A stretch of DNA of 64,000 bases from CAVQRB01 sp963715055 (GTDB lineage Bacteria; Pseudomonadota; Alphaproteobacteria; Rhodobacterales; Rhodobacteraceae), in contig CAVQRB010000017.1 in assembly GCA_963715055.1 (NCBI GenBank), positions 1 to 64,000 on the forward strand. The letters run 5' to 3'. A program made the position numbers and the translations under genes. This document shows positions 51,809-60,599 of this stretch, piece after piece. Position 1 is the stretch's first letter; every line of letters begins with the position of its first letter. The notes below the pieces were generated by a model that was not told where the DNA came from, searched no databases, and saw nothing but the letters and a program-made list of their open reading frames with translations.

Positions 51809-51915
51809 GGTCATCCCCTCATCTGATGTTAGCGCCTCTGCTATCCCATTCGGCCTTGACGCTTCGCGCTCATTGCGGCGATGCAGGGAAAAAAGCGACA
51901 TGGGCACACTGCGCC

Positions 51916-51946
51916 CGTTTCTTCTGCCGAAAATATCCCGGGGAGC
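51916..51946 (-). repeat. Short repeat element, copy 1 (upstream of guaA)
   Basis: Read on the minus strand this segment contains GGGATATTTTCGGCAGAAGAAAC, matching at most positions the copy at 53610-53633 (GGGATATTTCCGGCCAAAAG and following). The two copies flank guaA in opposite orientation. Just downstream lies a small hairpin GGGGC-AGA-GCCCC. I recall similar elements in many Rhodobacterales genomes at gene ends, but this cannot be checked here. Confidence 0.5.
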
Positions 51947-52016
51947 AGCGCAGCTGCGGGGCAGAGCCCCAACAGAGCGCTTGCCACTGCCCCGGACCTT
52001 GCCTAATCAGCAAGGC

Positions 52017-53579
52017 ATGAGCACACATGATCACGACCGCCTTCTCATCATAGACTTCGGCAGCCAGGTGACGCAGCTGATCGCGCGGCGCCTGCGGGAG
52101 CTGAACGTCTATTGTGAAATCCACCCGTTCAACGCGGTCACGGACGCCTTTCTGGCCGAATTCGCGCCGAAGGCGGTGATCTTCTCCGGTGGTCCGGCTT
52201 CGGTCTTCGCGGATGGCGCGCCGATGCCACCGAAATCGGTCTTCGATCTGGGCGTGCCAATCCTCGGGATCTGCTATGGCCAGCAGGTGATGATGCACTG
52301 CCTCGGCGGCAAGGTGGAGCGCGGCCACGGCACCGCCGAATTCGGACGCGCCTATGTAACTCCGGAGGCGCGCAAACTGGCGCTTCTGGATGGCTGGTTC
52401 GAGGCGGACCGAGAGCAGGTCTGGATGAGCCATGGCGATCATGTGAGCCAGATCGCCCCCGGCTTCGACGTCTACGGCACCTCTCCCAACGCGCCCTTTG
52501 CCATTACCGGCGATGTGGGGCGTAATTTCTACGCCGTGCAATTCCACCCCGAAGTGCACCATACCCCCAACGGCGCGAAGCTTTACGAAAATTTCGTGCG
52601 GCTTGCGGGCTTCAAGGGCGACTGGACCATGGGCGCCTACCGCGAGGAAGCGATCCAGCGCATCCGCGATCAGGTCGGCAAGGGCCGGGTGATCTGCGCG
52701 CTCTCGGGCGGCGTGGACAGCTCCGTTGCTGCCGTGCTGATCCATGAGGCCATCGGCGAACAGCTCACCTGCGTCTACGTGGACCACGGATTGATGCGCA
52801 AAGGCGAAAGCGAGCAGGTCGTGGGCATGTTCCGCGAGCATTACAACCTGCCCCTTATCCATGCCGACGAATCCGAGCTTTTCCTCGGCAAGCTCGAGGG
52901 CGTCAGCGATCCCGAAACCAAGCGCAAGATCATCGGCGGGCTTTTCATCGAGGTCTTCGAAAAACACGCCAAGGCGATCGGTGGCGCGGATTTTCTGGCG
53001 CAGGGCACGCTCTATCCAGACGTGATCGAATCGGTCAGCTTTTCGGGCGGCCCCTCGGTCACGATCAAATCGCATCACAACGTCGGCGGACTGCCCGAGC
53101 GCATGAACATGAAGCTGGTGGAGCCGCTGCGCGAGCTTTTCAAGGACGAGGTACGAGCCCTTGGCCGTGAGTTGGGCCTGCCCGACAGTTTCATCGGGCG
53201 TCACCCCTTCCCCGGGCCGGGTCTCGCGATCCGCTGTCCCGGCGAAATCACCCGCGAAAAGCTCGACATCCTGCGTGAAGCCGATGCCGTCTATATCGAC
53301 CAGATTCGCAAGCATGGGCTCTATGACGAGATCTGGCAGGCTTTCGTGGCGATTCTGCCCGTCCGGACCGTGGGCGTCATGGGCGACGGGCGGACCTACG
53401 ACTTCGCCTGTGCGCTCCGCGCGGTCACTTCGGTCGACGGTATGACTGCGGATTATTATCCCTTCAGCCACGAGTTTCTGGGCGAGACCGCCACACGGAT
53501 CATCAACGAGGTGCCGGGCATCAACCGGGTGACCTATGACATCACCTCCAAACCGCCGGGAACCATCGAGTGGGAATGA
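52017..53579 (+). CDS. guaA: GMP synthase (glutamine-hydrolysing)
   Basis: 520 residues. The amidotransferase domain has Cys86 in GICYGQQ and the histidine in VQFHPEVHHT; the synthase domain has the ATP pyrophosphatase loop LSGGVDSSV, and the C-terminal dimer domain ends NRVTYDITSKPPGTIEWE. GuaA converts XMP to GMP using glutamine and ATP. AAGG before the ATG at 52017 and the family start (DRLLIIDFGSQ) support this start; the longer frame upstream includes the repeat element and is not coding. Confidence 0.97.
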   Translation: MSTHDHDRLLIIDFGSQVTQLIARRLRELNVYCEIHPFNAVTDAFLAEFAPKAVIFSGGPASVFADGAPMPPKSVFDLGVPILGICYGQQVMMHCLGGKVERGHGTAEFGRAYVTPEARKLALLDGWFEADREQVWMSHGDHVSQIAPGFDVYGTSPNAPFAITGDVGRNFYAVQFHPEVHHTPNGAKLYENFVRLAGFKGDWTMGAYREEAIQRIRDQVGKGRVICALSGGVDSSVAAVLIHEAIGEQLTCVYVDHGLMRKGESEQVVGMFREHYNLPLIHADESELFLGKLEGVSDPETKRKIIGGLFIEVFEKHAKAIGGADFLAQGTLYPDVIESVSFSGGPSVTIKSHHNVGGLPERMNMKLVEPLRELFKDEVRALGRELGLPDSFIGRHPFPGPGLAIRCPGEITREKLDILREADAVYIDQIRKHGLYDEIWQAFVAILPVRTVGVMGDGRTYDFACALRAVTSVDGMTADYYPFSHEFLGETATRIINEVPGINRVTYDITSKPPGTIEWE

Positions 53580-53599
53580 GGCTTTTGAAGGGATTTCGT

Positions 53600-53633
53600 G
53601 CCTCCGGCGGGGATATTTCCGGCCAAAAGAAAC
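53600..53633 (+). repeat. Short repeat element, copy 2 (downstream of guaA)
   Basis: The segment beginning GCCTCCGGCGGGGATATTT and running to CCGGCCAAAAGAAAC stands between the guaA stop and the exporter start (53641). It is the direct-orientation partner of the inverted copy at 51916-51946. Base pairing between CCTCCGG and CCGG elements gives it some dyad symmetry. No gene overlaps it. Confidence 0.5.
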
Positions 53634-53640
53634 CAGACGC

Positions 53641-54504
53641 ATGACGCCTACAGCCAAGGCTGCGCTCTGGATGATCGGCGCGATCGCATCCTTTTCATCA
53701 ATGGCGGTTGCCGGGCGCGAAGTATCGGGCGAACTCGATACCTTCGAAATCATGATGTACCGCAGCCTTTTCGGTGCGGTGATCGTGCTGGGCCTCGCAG
53801 GGCTCACGGGCACTTGGCGGCAGGTCAACCGCGATAGCCTCGGTCTGCACTTCATGCGCAACCTTGCGCATTTCACCGGGCAGAACCTGTGGTTCTATGC
53901 CGTGACGGTGATTCCGCTGGCGCAGGTCTTCGCACTGGAGTTCACCTCGCCCTTGTGGGTGATCGTCCTGTCGCCGCTGCTTCTCGGTGAGCGTTTGACC
54001 GCGATGCGGGCCTTCGCCGCCCTGATGGGTTTTTTAGGCATTCTGATCGTCGCCCGGCCAGATATGGCCGGGATCAATTCGGGCGTGATCACTGCGGCGT
54101 CTTCGGCGATTTTCTTCGCGCTCACGATCATGTTCACGAAGAAACTCACGCGCACGCAGAGCATCACCTGCATTCTCTTCTACCTCACCACGATGCAACT
54201 CGTCTTCGGGATCGTAGCCGCAGGATATGACGGCGACATCGCCTTGCCGACGGCTGACACCCTGCCCTTCGTTTTGCTGATCGGCGCTGCCGGGCTGATG
54301 GCGCATTTTTGCATGACCAATGCGCTGTCGCTGGCACCCGCGACCATCGTGGTGCCGATCGATTTCGTGCGCCTGCCGGCAATCGCGGTGGTCGGAATGC
54401 TGCTCTACGGGGAGCCTCTCGACGTCTGGGTTTTCGTCGGCGCGCTCGTCATTTTTGCCGGAAACTATATGAACCTGTGGTCCGAAACACGGCGGCGCGG
54501 CTGA
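53641..54504 (+). CDS. EamA-family (DMT superfamily) membrane exporter
   Basis: 287 residues with about ten hydrophobic segments arranged as two EamA repeats; LHFMRNLAHFTGQNLWFYAV and FTSPLWVIVLSPLLLGERL fall in the first repeat and PATIVVPIDFVRLPAIAVVG in the second. Members export or import amino acids, nucleosides and many other small compounds. The start at 53641 follows the family N-terminus (MTPTAKAALWMIGA). Substrate unknown. Confidence 0.88.
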   Translation: MTPTAKAALWMIGAIASFSSMAVAGREVSGELDTFEIMMYRSLFGAVIVLGLAGLTGTWRQVNRDSLGLHFMRNLAHFTGQNLWFYAVTVIPLAQVFALEFTSPLWVIVLSPLLLGERLTAMRAFAALMGFLGILIVARPDMAGINSGVITAASSAIFFALTIMFTKKLTRTQSITCILFYLTTMQLVFGIVAAGYDGDIALPTADTLPFVLLIGAAGLMAHFCMTNALSLAPATIVVPIDFVRLPAIAVVGMLLYGEPLDVWVFVGALVIFAGNYMNLWSETRRRG

Positions 54505-54636
54505 TTTTACGTTAGGTCACGAAGGATTTCGCCCCTGCGTCACCGGTTGACCAGGCACGAGTCCGTGATTAATTGCGGCAACCTGTTTTTCAACTGTAGC
54601 TGTGTCGTGCAGGTGCGTCTTCTGGGGAGGAGAACA

Positions 54637-55755
54637 ATGAAATACTATCTTTCGAGTGTAACAGCCGCATGTCTTGTTGCGGGAGGGGCCCATGCCGGCG
54701 CTCTGGACCGGACCGGTCAACCGGTTGACGTGCTCTTCGAACAAGGGCGCTATCTGGAATTCAGCCTCGGCTACCTGTCGCCGGATATCACCGGTGAAAA
54801 CATCAACCCGCGCCTCGGGCCAGTCGGTGCGCAGTCCGGCGACATTGGCGTCAGCAACTTCAGCTATGGCGCGGCCTACAAGGCGGATCTGAACAACGCC
54901 TGGTCCTATGCCGTTATCATCGACGAGCCCTTCAAGGCAGAGGTGGATTATCCCACCAACCCGTTCTACTTCGGCAGCAATTCGTCCGCAGAGTTCAACT
55001 CGACAGCGGTAACCGCACTCCTGCAGTACAATTTCGACGGAGGCTTTTCGGTCTACGGCGGTCTGCGCGCACAGCAGACAGACGCCAAGGCAGCAATCGC
55101 CTTTGCCGGAAACTATGAGGTCGAAGCCGACCCGGACTGGGGCATCGGATACGTCGCGGGTGTTGCCTACGAGCGCCCTGAGATCGCACTGCGGGTCTCG
55201 CTGACCTACAACTCCGAAGTCGAGCATGAAAACGACGTGACGGAGGAGGTGAATACCCGAGCCGGTCGCCGCAGTTTTGAAAGCACGGCAGAATTCGAGA
55301 CACCGGAATCCATCAACCTAGCGTTCCAGACCGGAATCGCCGCAGACACGCTGCTCTTCGGCAGCGTGCGCTGGGTCGACTGGTCGGATTTCGACCTCTC
55401 GCCGCAAGTCTACAGTAGCCCGCTGGTCGCAGGCCAACCGCTGCTCAGCTACGAGGACGACGTGATCACCTATACGGTCGGACTGGGTCGCAAACTGACC
55501 GACACCTGGTCCATCGCAGGATCCCTCAGCTATGAGGAAAACACCGGCAACCTGTTTACCAACCTTGGTCCCGCAGACGGGCAGACGAGCATCGGGCTCG
55601 CCGCGATTTATACCCAAGGCAAGATCAAGGTCACGACCGGTGTGCGCTATGCCTGGATTGGCGACACCACGACCGCGGTTCAAGGTGTCCCTGCAGCCGA
55701 GTTCGATGACAACAACGCGCTCGCCGTTGGTGTGAAGATCGGCTACTATTTCTGA
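54637..55755 (+). CDS. FadL/OmpP1-family outer membrane protein
   Basis: 372 residues with a signal peptide (MKYYLSSVTAACLVAGGAHA) and a beta-barrel pattern of alternating hydrophobic strands ending in an aromatic C-terminal residue (VKIGYYF), typical of outer membrane barrels. The FadL/OmpP1 family carries hydrophobic compounds such as long-chain fatty acids or aromatic hydrocarbons. A strong GGGGAGGAG ribosome-binding site precedes the ATG. A weak promoter-like TTGACC (54547-54552) lies upstream. A terminator follows. Confidence 0.87.
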   Translation: MKYYLSSVTAACLVAGGAHAGALDRTGQPVDVLFEQGRYLEFSLGYLSPDITGENINPRLGPVGAQSGDIGVSNFSYGAAYKADLNNAWSYAVIIDEPFKAEVDYPTNPFYFGSNSSAEFNSTAVTALLQYNFDGGFSVYGGLRAQQTDAKAAIAFAGNYEVEADPDWGIGYVAGVAYERPEIALRVSLTYNSEVEHENDVTEEVNTRAGRRSFESTAEFETPESINLAFQTGIAADTLLFGSVRWVDWSDFDLSPQVYSSPLVAGQPLLSYEDDVITYTVGLGRKLTDTWSIAGSLSYEENTGNLFTNLGPADGQTSIGLAAIYTQGKIKVTTGVRYAWIGDTTTAVQGVPAAEFDDNNALAVGVKIGYYF

Positions 55756-55778
55756 TCCCGACACCAGGGTTTCCAAAT

Positions 55779-55807
55779 ACCCCCGGCGCTCTGCGTCGGG
55801 GGTTTTT
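55779..55807 (+). terminator. Intrinsic terminator of the outer membrane protein gene
   Basis: ACCCCCG (55779-55785) pairs with CGGGGGT (55797-55803), the stem being extended inward by three more pairs (one G-U), with a five-base loop and a run of five T residues (55803-55807). It stands 24 bases after the stop codon. Confidence 0.85.
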
Positions 55808-55860
55808 CTTTGCGCAGGATTCGGGTGGTGCGCGCCGCGGCTCATGCCTAGGGTTCCGCC

Positions 55861-56787
55861 ATGATCGAACAGAAATCCATCTCCTCCGCCGCCTGGATCT
55901 CGATGGCCGCCCTTGGTGCCATCTGGGGCGCTTCCTTCGTCTCCGTCAGGATCGCGCTCGACGAGATCGGGCCGCTGACGGCCGTGGCGCATCGCACTTT
56001 CTGGGCAATGCTCGTGCTCTGGGGCATTGTGCTTGCCCTGCGGATGCCAGTACCGCGTGATGCGCGGATCTGGTTCGGCTTTCTGGTCATGGGGTTGTTG
56101 AACAACCTCATTCCCTTCAGCCTCATGGCCTGGGGACAGCTGCATGTGGAAAGCGGTCTCACCTCGATCCTGAACGCGTCCACGGCGGTTTTCGGCGTGC
56201 TTTTTGCCGCGGCTTTCTTCGCCGACGAGCGTTTGAGCCTGCGCAAGGGGATTGGCGTCCTGCTAGGCTTTCTCGGGGTCGCCACGGCAATCGGGCTGGA
56301 AAATCTCCACGATTTCGACATCCGTTCGTTGGCGCAAATAGCCATACTGGGCGGTACCGTCTCCTATGCGCTGGCGGGTGTCTGGGCGCGCAAGAAGCTG
56401 TCCGGACTGCGCCCGCAGGTAGCCGCCGCGGGCATGCTGACGGGATCTACCCTGATGGCGGTGCCGATGGCCTTGCTCGCAGAAGGTCCGATCAGCCTTG
56501 ATCTGCAACCGGTGACGATGATGGCCATCGCCTACTATGCGCTCATAGCCACCGCCGGGGCCTACATGCTCTATTACCGGGTCCTCGACATGGCGGGCAG
56601 CGGCAACCTGATGCTGGTGACGCTGTTGGTCGCTCCGGTCGCGATCGTGCTCGGCGCGCTCGTCCTGGGCGAAAAGCTGGCACCTAACGCCTATGCGGGG
56701 TTTGCGCTGCTGGCCTTTGGGCTCGCGATCCTCGACGGCCGGCTCTGGCGCCTGTTGCGTGGACCAAAACCGCGTGCCGCCGATTGA
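55861..56787 (+). CDS. EamA-family (DMT superfamily) membrane exporter
   Basis: 308 residues, ten hydrophobic segments, two EamA repeats: AALGAIWGASFVSVRIALDE opens the first repeat and LMLVTLLVAPVAIVLGALVLGE is the end of the second. It is a paralogue of the exporter at 53641 in superfamily only. Substrate unknown. It is independent of the outer membrane protein gene because of the terminator between them; the P-loop gene follows 65 bases later on the same strand. Confidence 0.88.
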   Translation: MIEQKSISSAAWISMAALGAIWGASFVSVRIALDEIGPLTAVAHRTFWAMLVLWGIVLALRMPVPRDARIWFGFLVMGLLNNLIPFSLMAWGQLHVESGLTSILNASTAVFGVLFAAAFFADERLSLRKGIGVLLGFLGVATAIGLENLHDFDIRSLAQIAILGGTVSYALAGVWARKKLSGLRPQVAAAGMLTGSTLMAVPMALLAEGPISLDLQPVTMMAIAYYALIATAGAYMLYYRVLDMAGSGNLMLVTLLVAPVAIVLGALVLGEKLAPNAYAGFALLAFGLAILDGRLWRLLRGPKPRAAD

Positions 56788-56852
56788 TTGACGCCTGTGC
56801 GGCGCAGGGCTAGGAGAGAACGGGCCCCAAACAGATCACGGATACCGCTCTC

Positions 56853-57701
56853 ATGCTCTACACCTCCGCCGCAGACTGGCGTTCGGCACCGCGCAAATCC
56901 GTGCTCGTCTATGGCATGTCCGGGCTTGGCAAGACCTTTCTGTCCAATGTGCTGCGCGACAGCGGGTCGTGGTTTCACTACTCCATCGATTACCGCATCG
57001 GCACGCGCTACATGGGAGAGTATATCGCCGACAATGCCAAGCTCGAGGCCATGAAAGTCCCCTTCCTGCGCGATCTGCTGATGAGCGACAGTATCTACAT
57101 CGGCTCCAACATCACCTTCGAGAACCTCAGCCCCGTGGCGACCTACCTCGGCAAGCCTGGCGATCCCGCGAAAGGCGGCCTGCCGATGGCGGAATATGCC
57201 CGCCGCCAGGACCAGTTCCGCCAGGCGGAGATTTCCGCGCTGCACGACACTGCACATTTCGCGGACCGCGCCGAGGCGCTTTACGGCTACCCCAATTTCA
57301 TCTGCGACACCGGCGGGTCGATCTGCGAATGGGTGGATGCGACCGATGATGCCGATCCGCTGATGCAGGAGCTGTCACGGCACTGCCTGATGATCTGGAT
57401 CAAGGGTGACGAGGCTCATACCCAGGAACTCATCCGCCGCTTCGATCGCGCCCCGAAGCCGATGGCGTATCAACCCGCTTTCCTGACGAAGGTCTGGCAG
57501 GAATATCTGCAGGAAAACAAGTGTGTGGAAGCGGATGTTGATCCCGATGACTTCATTCGCTTCACCTATGCAAAGGCGCTGGCACACCGGCAGCCACGCT
57601 ACGAGGCAATGGCGCGCTGGGGCATCACGGTCACCGCCGACCAGGTGCGCGATCTGGCCTCGCAGGAAGATTTCGTCGATCTGATTGCGGGGTGTCTCTG
57701 A
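56853..57701 (+). CDS. P-loop protein of unknown function (ATPase-like)
   Basis: 282 residues with Walker A GMSGLGKT at 21-28 after a hydrophobic strand SVLVYG. The region that follows has short motifs YMGEYIADNAK and DTGGSICEW, and FIRFTYAKALAHRQPRYEAM near the C-terminus. It does not match an AAA+, ABC or GTPase signature that I recognise; guanylate kinase-like or other small P-loop kinases are possible. The gene stands alone between an exporter and metA. Start at the first ATG of the frame. Confidence 0.7.
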   Translation: MLYTSAADWRSAPRKSVLVYGMSGLGKTFLSNVLRDSGSWFHYSIDYRIGTRYMGEYIADNAKLEAMKVPFLRDLLMSDSIYIGSNITFENLSPVATYLGKPGDPAKGGLPMAEYARRQDQFRQAEISALHDTAHFADRAEALYGYPNFICDTGGSICEWVDATDDADPLMQELSRHCLMIWIKGDEAHTQELIRRFDRAPKPMAYQPAFLTKVWQEYLQENKCVEADVDPDDFIRFTYAKALAHRQPRYEAMARWGITVTADQVRDLASQEDFVDLIAGCL

Positions 57702-57792
57702 GACCTCTCACCGACGCGTGAGCGCCGAACCCTTGAGACATCTGCTACCAGAGGCTATCTGACTGCCCTGCGCCCCGATCTGAAAGAACCCG

Positions 57793-58710
57793 ATGCCCAT
57801 CAGACTGCCTTCGAACCTGCCTGCCTATGACGTGCTGACGCGCGAAGGCGTCATGGTGCTCGACGAGGACATGGCGTCACGGCAGGATATAAGGCCCTTG
57901 AAGATCGGTCTTTTGAACCTGATGCCCAAGAAGATCCAGACGGAAAACCAGTTTGCGCGACTGATCGGAGCCACACCGCTGCAGATCGAGTTGAACCTGA
58001 TCCGCATGTCCGAGCATCAGACGCGCAATACCGCCGCCGAGCATATGGAAAGCTTCTACCGCCCGTTTCAGGACGTCAAGCACGAGAAGTTCGACGGGCT
58101 CATCATCACTGGTGCGCCGATCGAGCACCTCGATTTCGATCAGGTGACCTATTGGCAGGAACTTTGCGAGGTCATGGACTGGACGCAGACCAACGTGCAT
58201 TCCACCTTCGGCGTCTGCTGGGGCGGCATGGCGATGATCAACCATTTCCACGGGGTGCAGAAACACCCGCTGACCGCCAAGGCCTTCGGCTGTTTCCGGC
58301 ACCGCAACCTTGATCCCACCTCGCCCTACCTGCGCGGCTTTTCCGATGAGTTCGTCATCCCCGTCTCGCGCTGGACCGAGATGCGGCAGTCGGAGATCGA
58401 CGCCGCACCGGGCCTCAGGACACTGCTTGGCAGCGATGAGGTCGGCCCCTGCCTCGTGGAGGACCCGGCGCATCGGGCGCTCTATATATTCAATCATTTC
58501 GAGTATGACCGCGATACGCTGAAGCAGGAGTACGACCGCGACGCCACAGCGGGCGCGCCAATCGAGGTGCCGGTGAACTACTATCCCGACGATGACCCCA
58601 CGCGGCCGCCACTGAACCGCTGGCGCAGCCACGCGCATCTGCTTTATGGCAACTGGATCAACGAAATATACCAGTCAACGCCTTTCGAGTCCCATCAGAT
58701 TGGAACCTAG
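57793..58710 (+). CDS. metA: Homoserine O-acyltransferase (MetA family), probably acetyl-specific
   Basis: 305 residues. The catalytic Cys142 is in VCWGGMA, His235 and Glu237 in FNHFEYDR, as in the E. coli enzyme. Residue 111 is glutamate (TGAPIEHL) where E. coli MetA has glycine; in the MetA family glutamate at this position is associated with acetyl-CoA instead of succinyl-CoA, so O-acetylhomoserine is the expected product. The 91-base leader (57702-57792) includes a CTCAC/GTGAG hairpin (57707-57722) but no SAM-II riboswitch consensus was seen. The first committed step of methionine synthesis. Confidence 0.93.
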   Translation: MPIRLPSNLPAYDVLTREGVMVLDEDMASRQDIRPLKIGLLNLMPKKIQTENQFARLIGATPLQIELNLIRMSEHQTRNTAAEHMESFYRPFQDVKHEKFDGLIITGAPIEHLDFDQVTYWQELCEVMDWTQTNVHSTFGVCWGGMAMINHFHGVQKHPLTAKAFGCFRHRNLDPTSPYLRGFSDEFVIPVSRWTEMRQSEIDAAPGLRTLLGSDEVGPCLVEDPAHRALYIFNHFEYDRDTLKQEYDRDATAGAPIEVPVNYYPDDDPTRPPLNRWRSHAHLLYGNWINEIYQSTPFESHQIGT

Positions 58711-59677
58711 GAAGGTGATCCTGAGCCTCTTGCTGCTTGCAGTCCTGCTGGTCTTGCTGGTGCAATGGCGCGCAGGTGTCCGGGAAGCGGAGGCAGAAGC
58801 CGCCTATCCGCCCAGCGGTCAGTTCGTGGACGTCGACGGGACGCGTATCCACCTCAAGGTAGAAGGCACCGGCCCCGACCTCGTGCTGATTCACGGGGCC
58901 AGCGGATCCTTGCGGGATTTCACCTTCGACCTGATGGATCGCCTCAAGGGCAGGTATCGCATCATCGCGGTGGACCGCCCGGGGCTGGGGCGCAGCGAAC
59001 GCCCCAAGGGATATGGCGGGGCCTGGAACAATGCGGCCGAACCCCCTGCCCTGCAGGCACGGCTGCTCGAAGCCGCGGCCCGCGAGGTCGGGCTGACGAA
59101 CCCCATCATTCTGGGCCACTCCTATGGCGGCGCAGTTGCGCTCGCCTGGGCGCTGGAGCATCCCGACGAGACCGCGGGCCTGGTGCTACTCGCCGCCGCC
59201 TCGAACCCCTGGCCCGGCAGCCTGGGACTGCTTTACAACGTCAACGCCTCGAGACCGGGCGGCGCGCTGGTGGTCCCGATGATCACCGCCTTTTCCCCGC
59301 GCAGCGCCATCGAGCAAACGGTCAGATCAATATTCGTGCCGCAGGACGTGCCCGACGGCTACATCGCTCATTTCGGACCGGAACTCACGCTGCGCCGCAC
59401 CACGATGCGGGCCAATGCCCAGCAGGTCAATTCGCTCAGACCTTATGTCGTGGAGATGAAGGAACGCTATCCAGGGCTGAATTTGCCGGTTGAAATCCTG
59501 CATGGAACCGAGGACACCATCGTTCCGCTCGCGATTCATTCCGAGCCCCTCTCCCGGCAGATCCCGGGCGCGGTTCTGACCCGCATGGAAGGCATCGGGC
59601 ACACGCCACATCATGCTGACCCGCAGGCGGTGGTTGACGCCATCGACCGGGTAGCGGCACGCGCGGGTTTGCGTTAA
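58700..59677 (+). CDS. Alpha/beta hydrolase with N-terminal membrane anchor
   Basis: About 325 residues from the TTG at 58700: an N-terminal hydrophobic helix (ILSLLLLAVLLVLLVQW), then the alpha/beta hydrolase fold with HGASGS oxyanion region, the nucleophile elbow GHSYGG, an aspartate in HGTEDTIVPL and the histidine in GIGHTPHH. The frame reaches an ATG at 58646, but that lies 65 bases inside metA and has no ribosome-binding site; TTG 58700 or GTG 58715 are more likely. Substrate unknown; family members include esterases and lipases. Confidence 0.85.
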   Translation: MEPRKVILSLLLLAVLLVLLVQWRAGVREAEAEAAYPPSGQFVDVDGTRIHLKVEGTGPDLVLIHGASGSLRDFTFDLMDRLKGRYRIIAVDRPGLGRSERPKGYGGAWNNAAEPPALQARLLEAAAREVGLTNPIILGHSYGGAVALAWALEHPDETAGLVLLAAASNPWPGSLGLLYNVNASRPGGALVVPMITAFSPRSAIEQTVRSIFVPQDVPDGYIAHFGPELTLRRTTMRANAQQVNSLRPYVVEMKERYPGLNLPVEILHGTEDTIVPLAIHSEPLSRQIPGAVLTRMEGIGHTPHHADPQAVVDAIDRVAARAGLR

Positions 59678-59729
59678 ACCGCTTAACATCCCATATCTCA
59701 GGGAAACCAATCGCTTGCGGAGACCTTCC

Positions 59730-60599
59730 ATGGACCTGCCTTTTGACGGCGCGATCAGCGCCTATTTCGAGAACGACGCGCCCAAGAACATCCGCGCCGC
59801 GATCAAACGCGCCGACAAGGACGACATCCTGAGCACCTCCTATCCGCATTCGGAGGAGCTTTCGAAGAAACCCTACGAGAAGGACCTCGCGAAGCTGCAG
59901 ATCGAGCTTGTCAAGATGCAGGCATGGGCCAAGGAAAGCGGTGCACGGATCGCCATGGTCTTCGAAGGGCGCGACGGCGCGGGCAAGGGAGGCACGATCA
60001 GCCGCCTGCGCGCCAACCTCAACCCGCGCGGTGCCCGGGTCGTCGCCCTGCCCAAGCCCTCTGAAACCGAAGCGACGCAGTGGTATTTCCAGCGTTATGT
60101 CAGTCACCTGCCCGCTGGTGGCGAGATCACCTTCTTCGACCGAAGCTGGTACAACCGCGCGGTTGTGGAAAAGGTCTTCGGATTTTGCAGCGACGAGGAG
60201 CGGCGGCATTTCTTCCAGCAGGTGAACCCCTTCGAGGAGATGATCGTCGACGAGGGCATCCACCTCTTCAAGTTCTGGTTGAACGTCGGGCGGGCCGAGC
60301 AGTTGCGGCGCATGCTCGCGCGCGAGAACGATCCGCTCAAGCAGTGGAAGATCAGCCGCATCGACGTGGAAGGGCTGGCCAAATGGGACGCCTACAGCGA
60401 AGCAATCGAGGAAACGCTAGACCGGACGCATACGAAGGACGCGCCCTGGACAGTCGTGCGCTCGGACGACAAGAAGCGCGCACGGCTCAACGTGATCCGG
60501 ACGGTTCTGAACGGCCTCGACTATGCCCGCAAGAACAAGGCCGCCATCGGCGACATCGATACCAAGATCTGTGGAGGCCCGGACATCTGGCATGCCTAA
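59730..60599 (+). CDS. ppk2: Polyphosphate kinase 2
   Basis: 289 residues, the usual single-domain class I PPK2. Walker A is GRDGAGKGG (80-88), the catalytic DRSWYNRA follows at 137-144 and HLFKFWLNV with RARLNVIRTVL near the end. The enzyme uses polyphosphate to phosphorylate nucleoside diphosphates. The ATG at 59730 fits the family and the upstream GGAGACC. It overlaps the tetR-type gene by eight bases. Confidence 0.95.
   Translation: MDLPFDGAISAYFENDAPKNIRAAIKRADKDDILSTSYPHSEELSKKPYEKDLAKLQIELVKMQAWAKESGARIAMVFEGRDGAGKGGTISRLRANLNPRGARVVALPKPSETEATQWYFQRYVSHLPAGGEITFFDRSWYNRAVVEKVFGFCSDEERRHFFQQVNPFEEMIVDEGIHLFKFWLNVGRAEQLRRMLARENDPLKQWKISRIDVEGLAKWDAYSEAIEETLDRTHTKDAPWTVVRSDDKKRARLNVIRTVLNGLDYARKNKAAIGDIDTKICGGPDIWHA

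Noticed and set aside
51870..53876. A 668-codon open frame opposite guaA
   Set aside because: guaA is certain on the plus strand; the antisense frame has no homologous motif and covers the repeat elements and the next gene's start.
57702..57792. SAM-II or similar riboswitch in front of metA
   Set aside because: A short CTCAC/GTGAG hairpin exists, but the conserved pseudoknot sequence of SAM-II, or that of other SAM riboswitches, was not seen. A covariance search would be needed.
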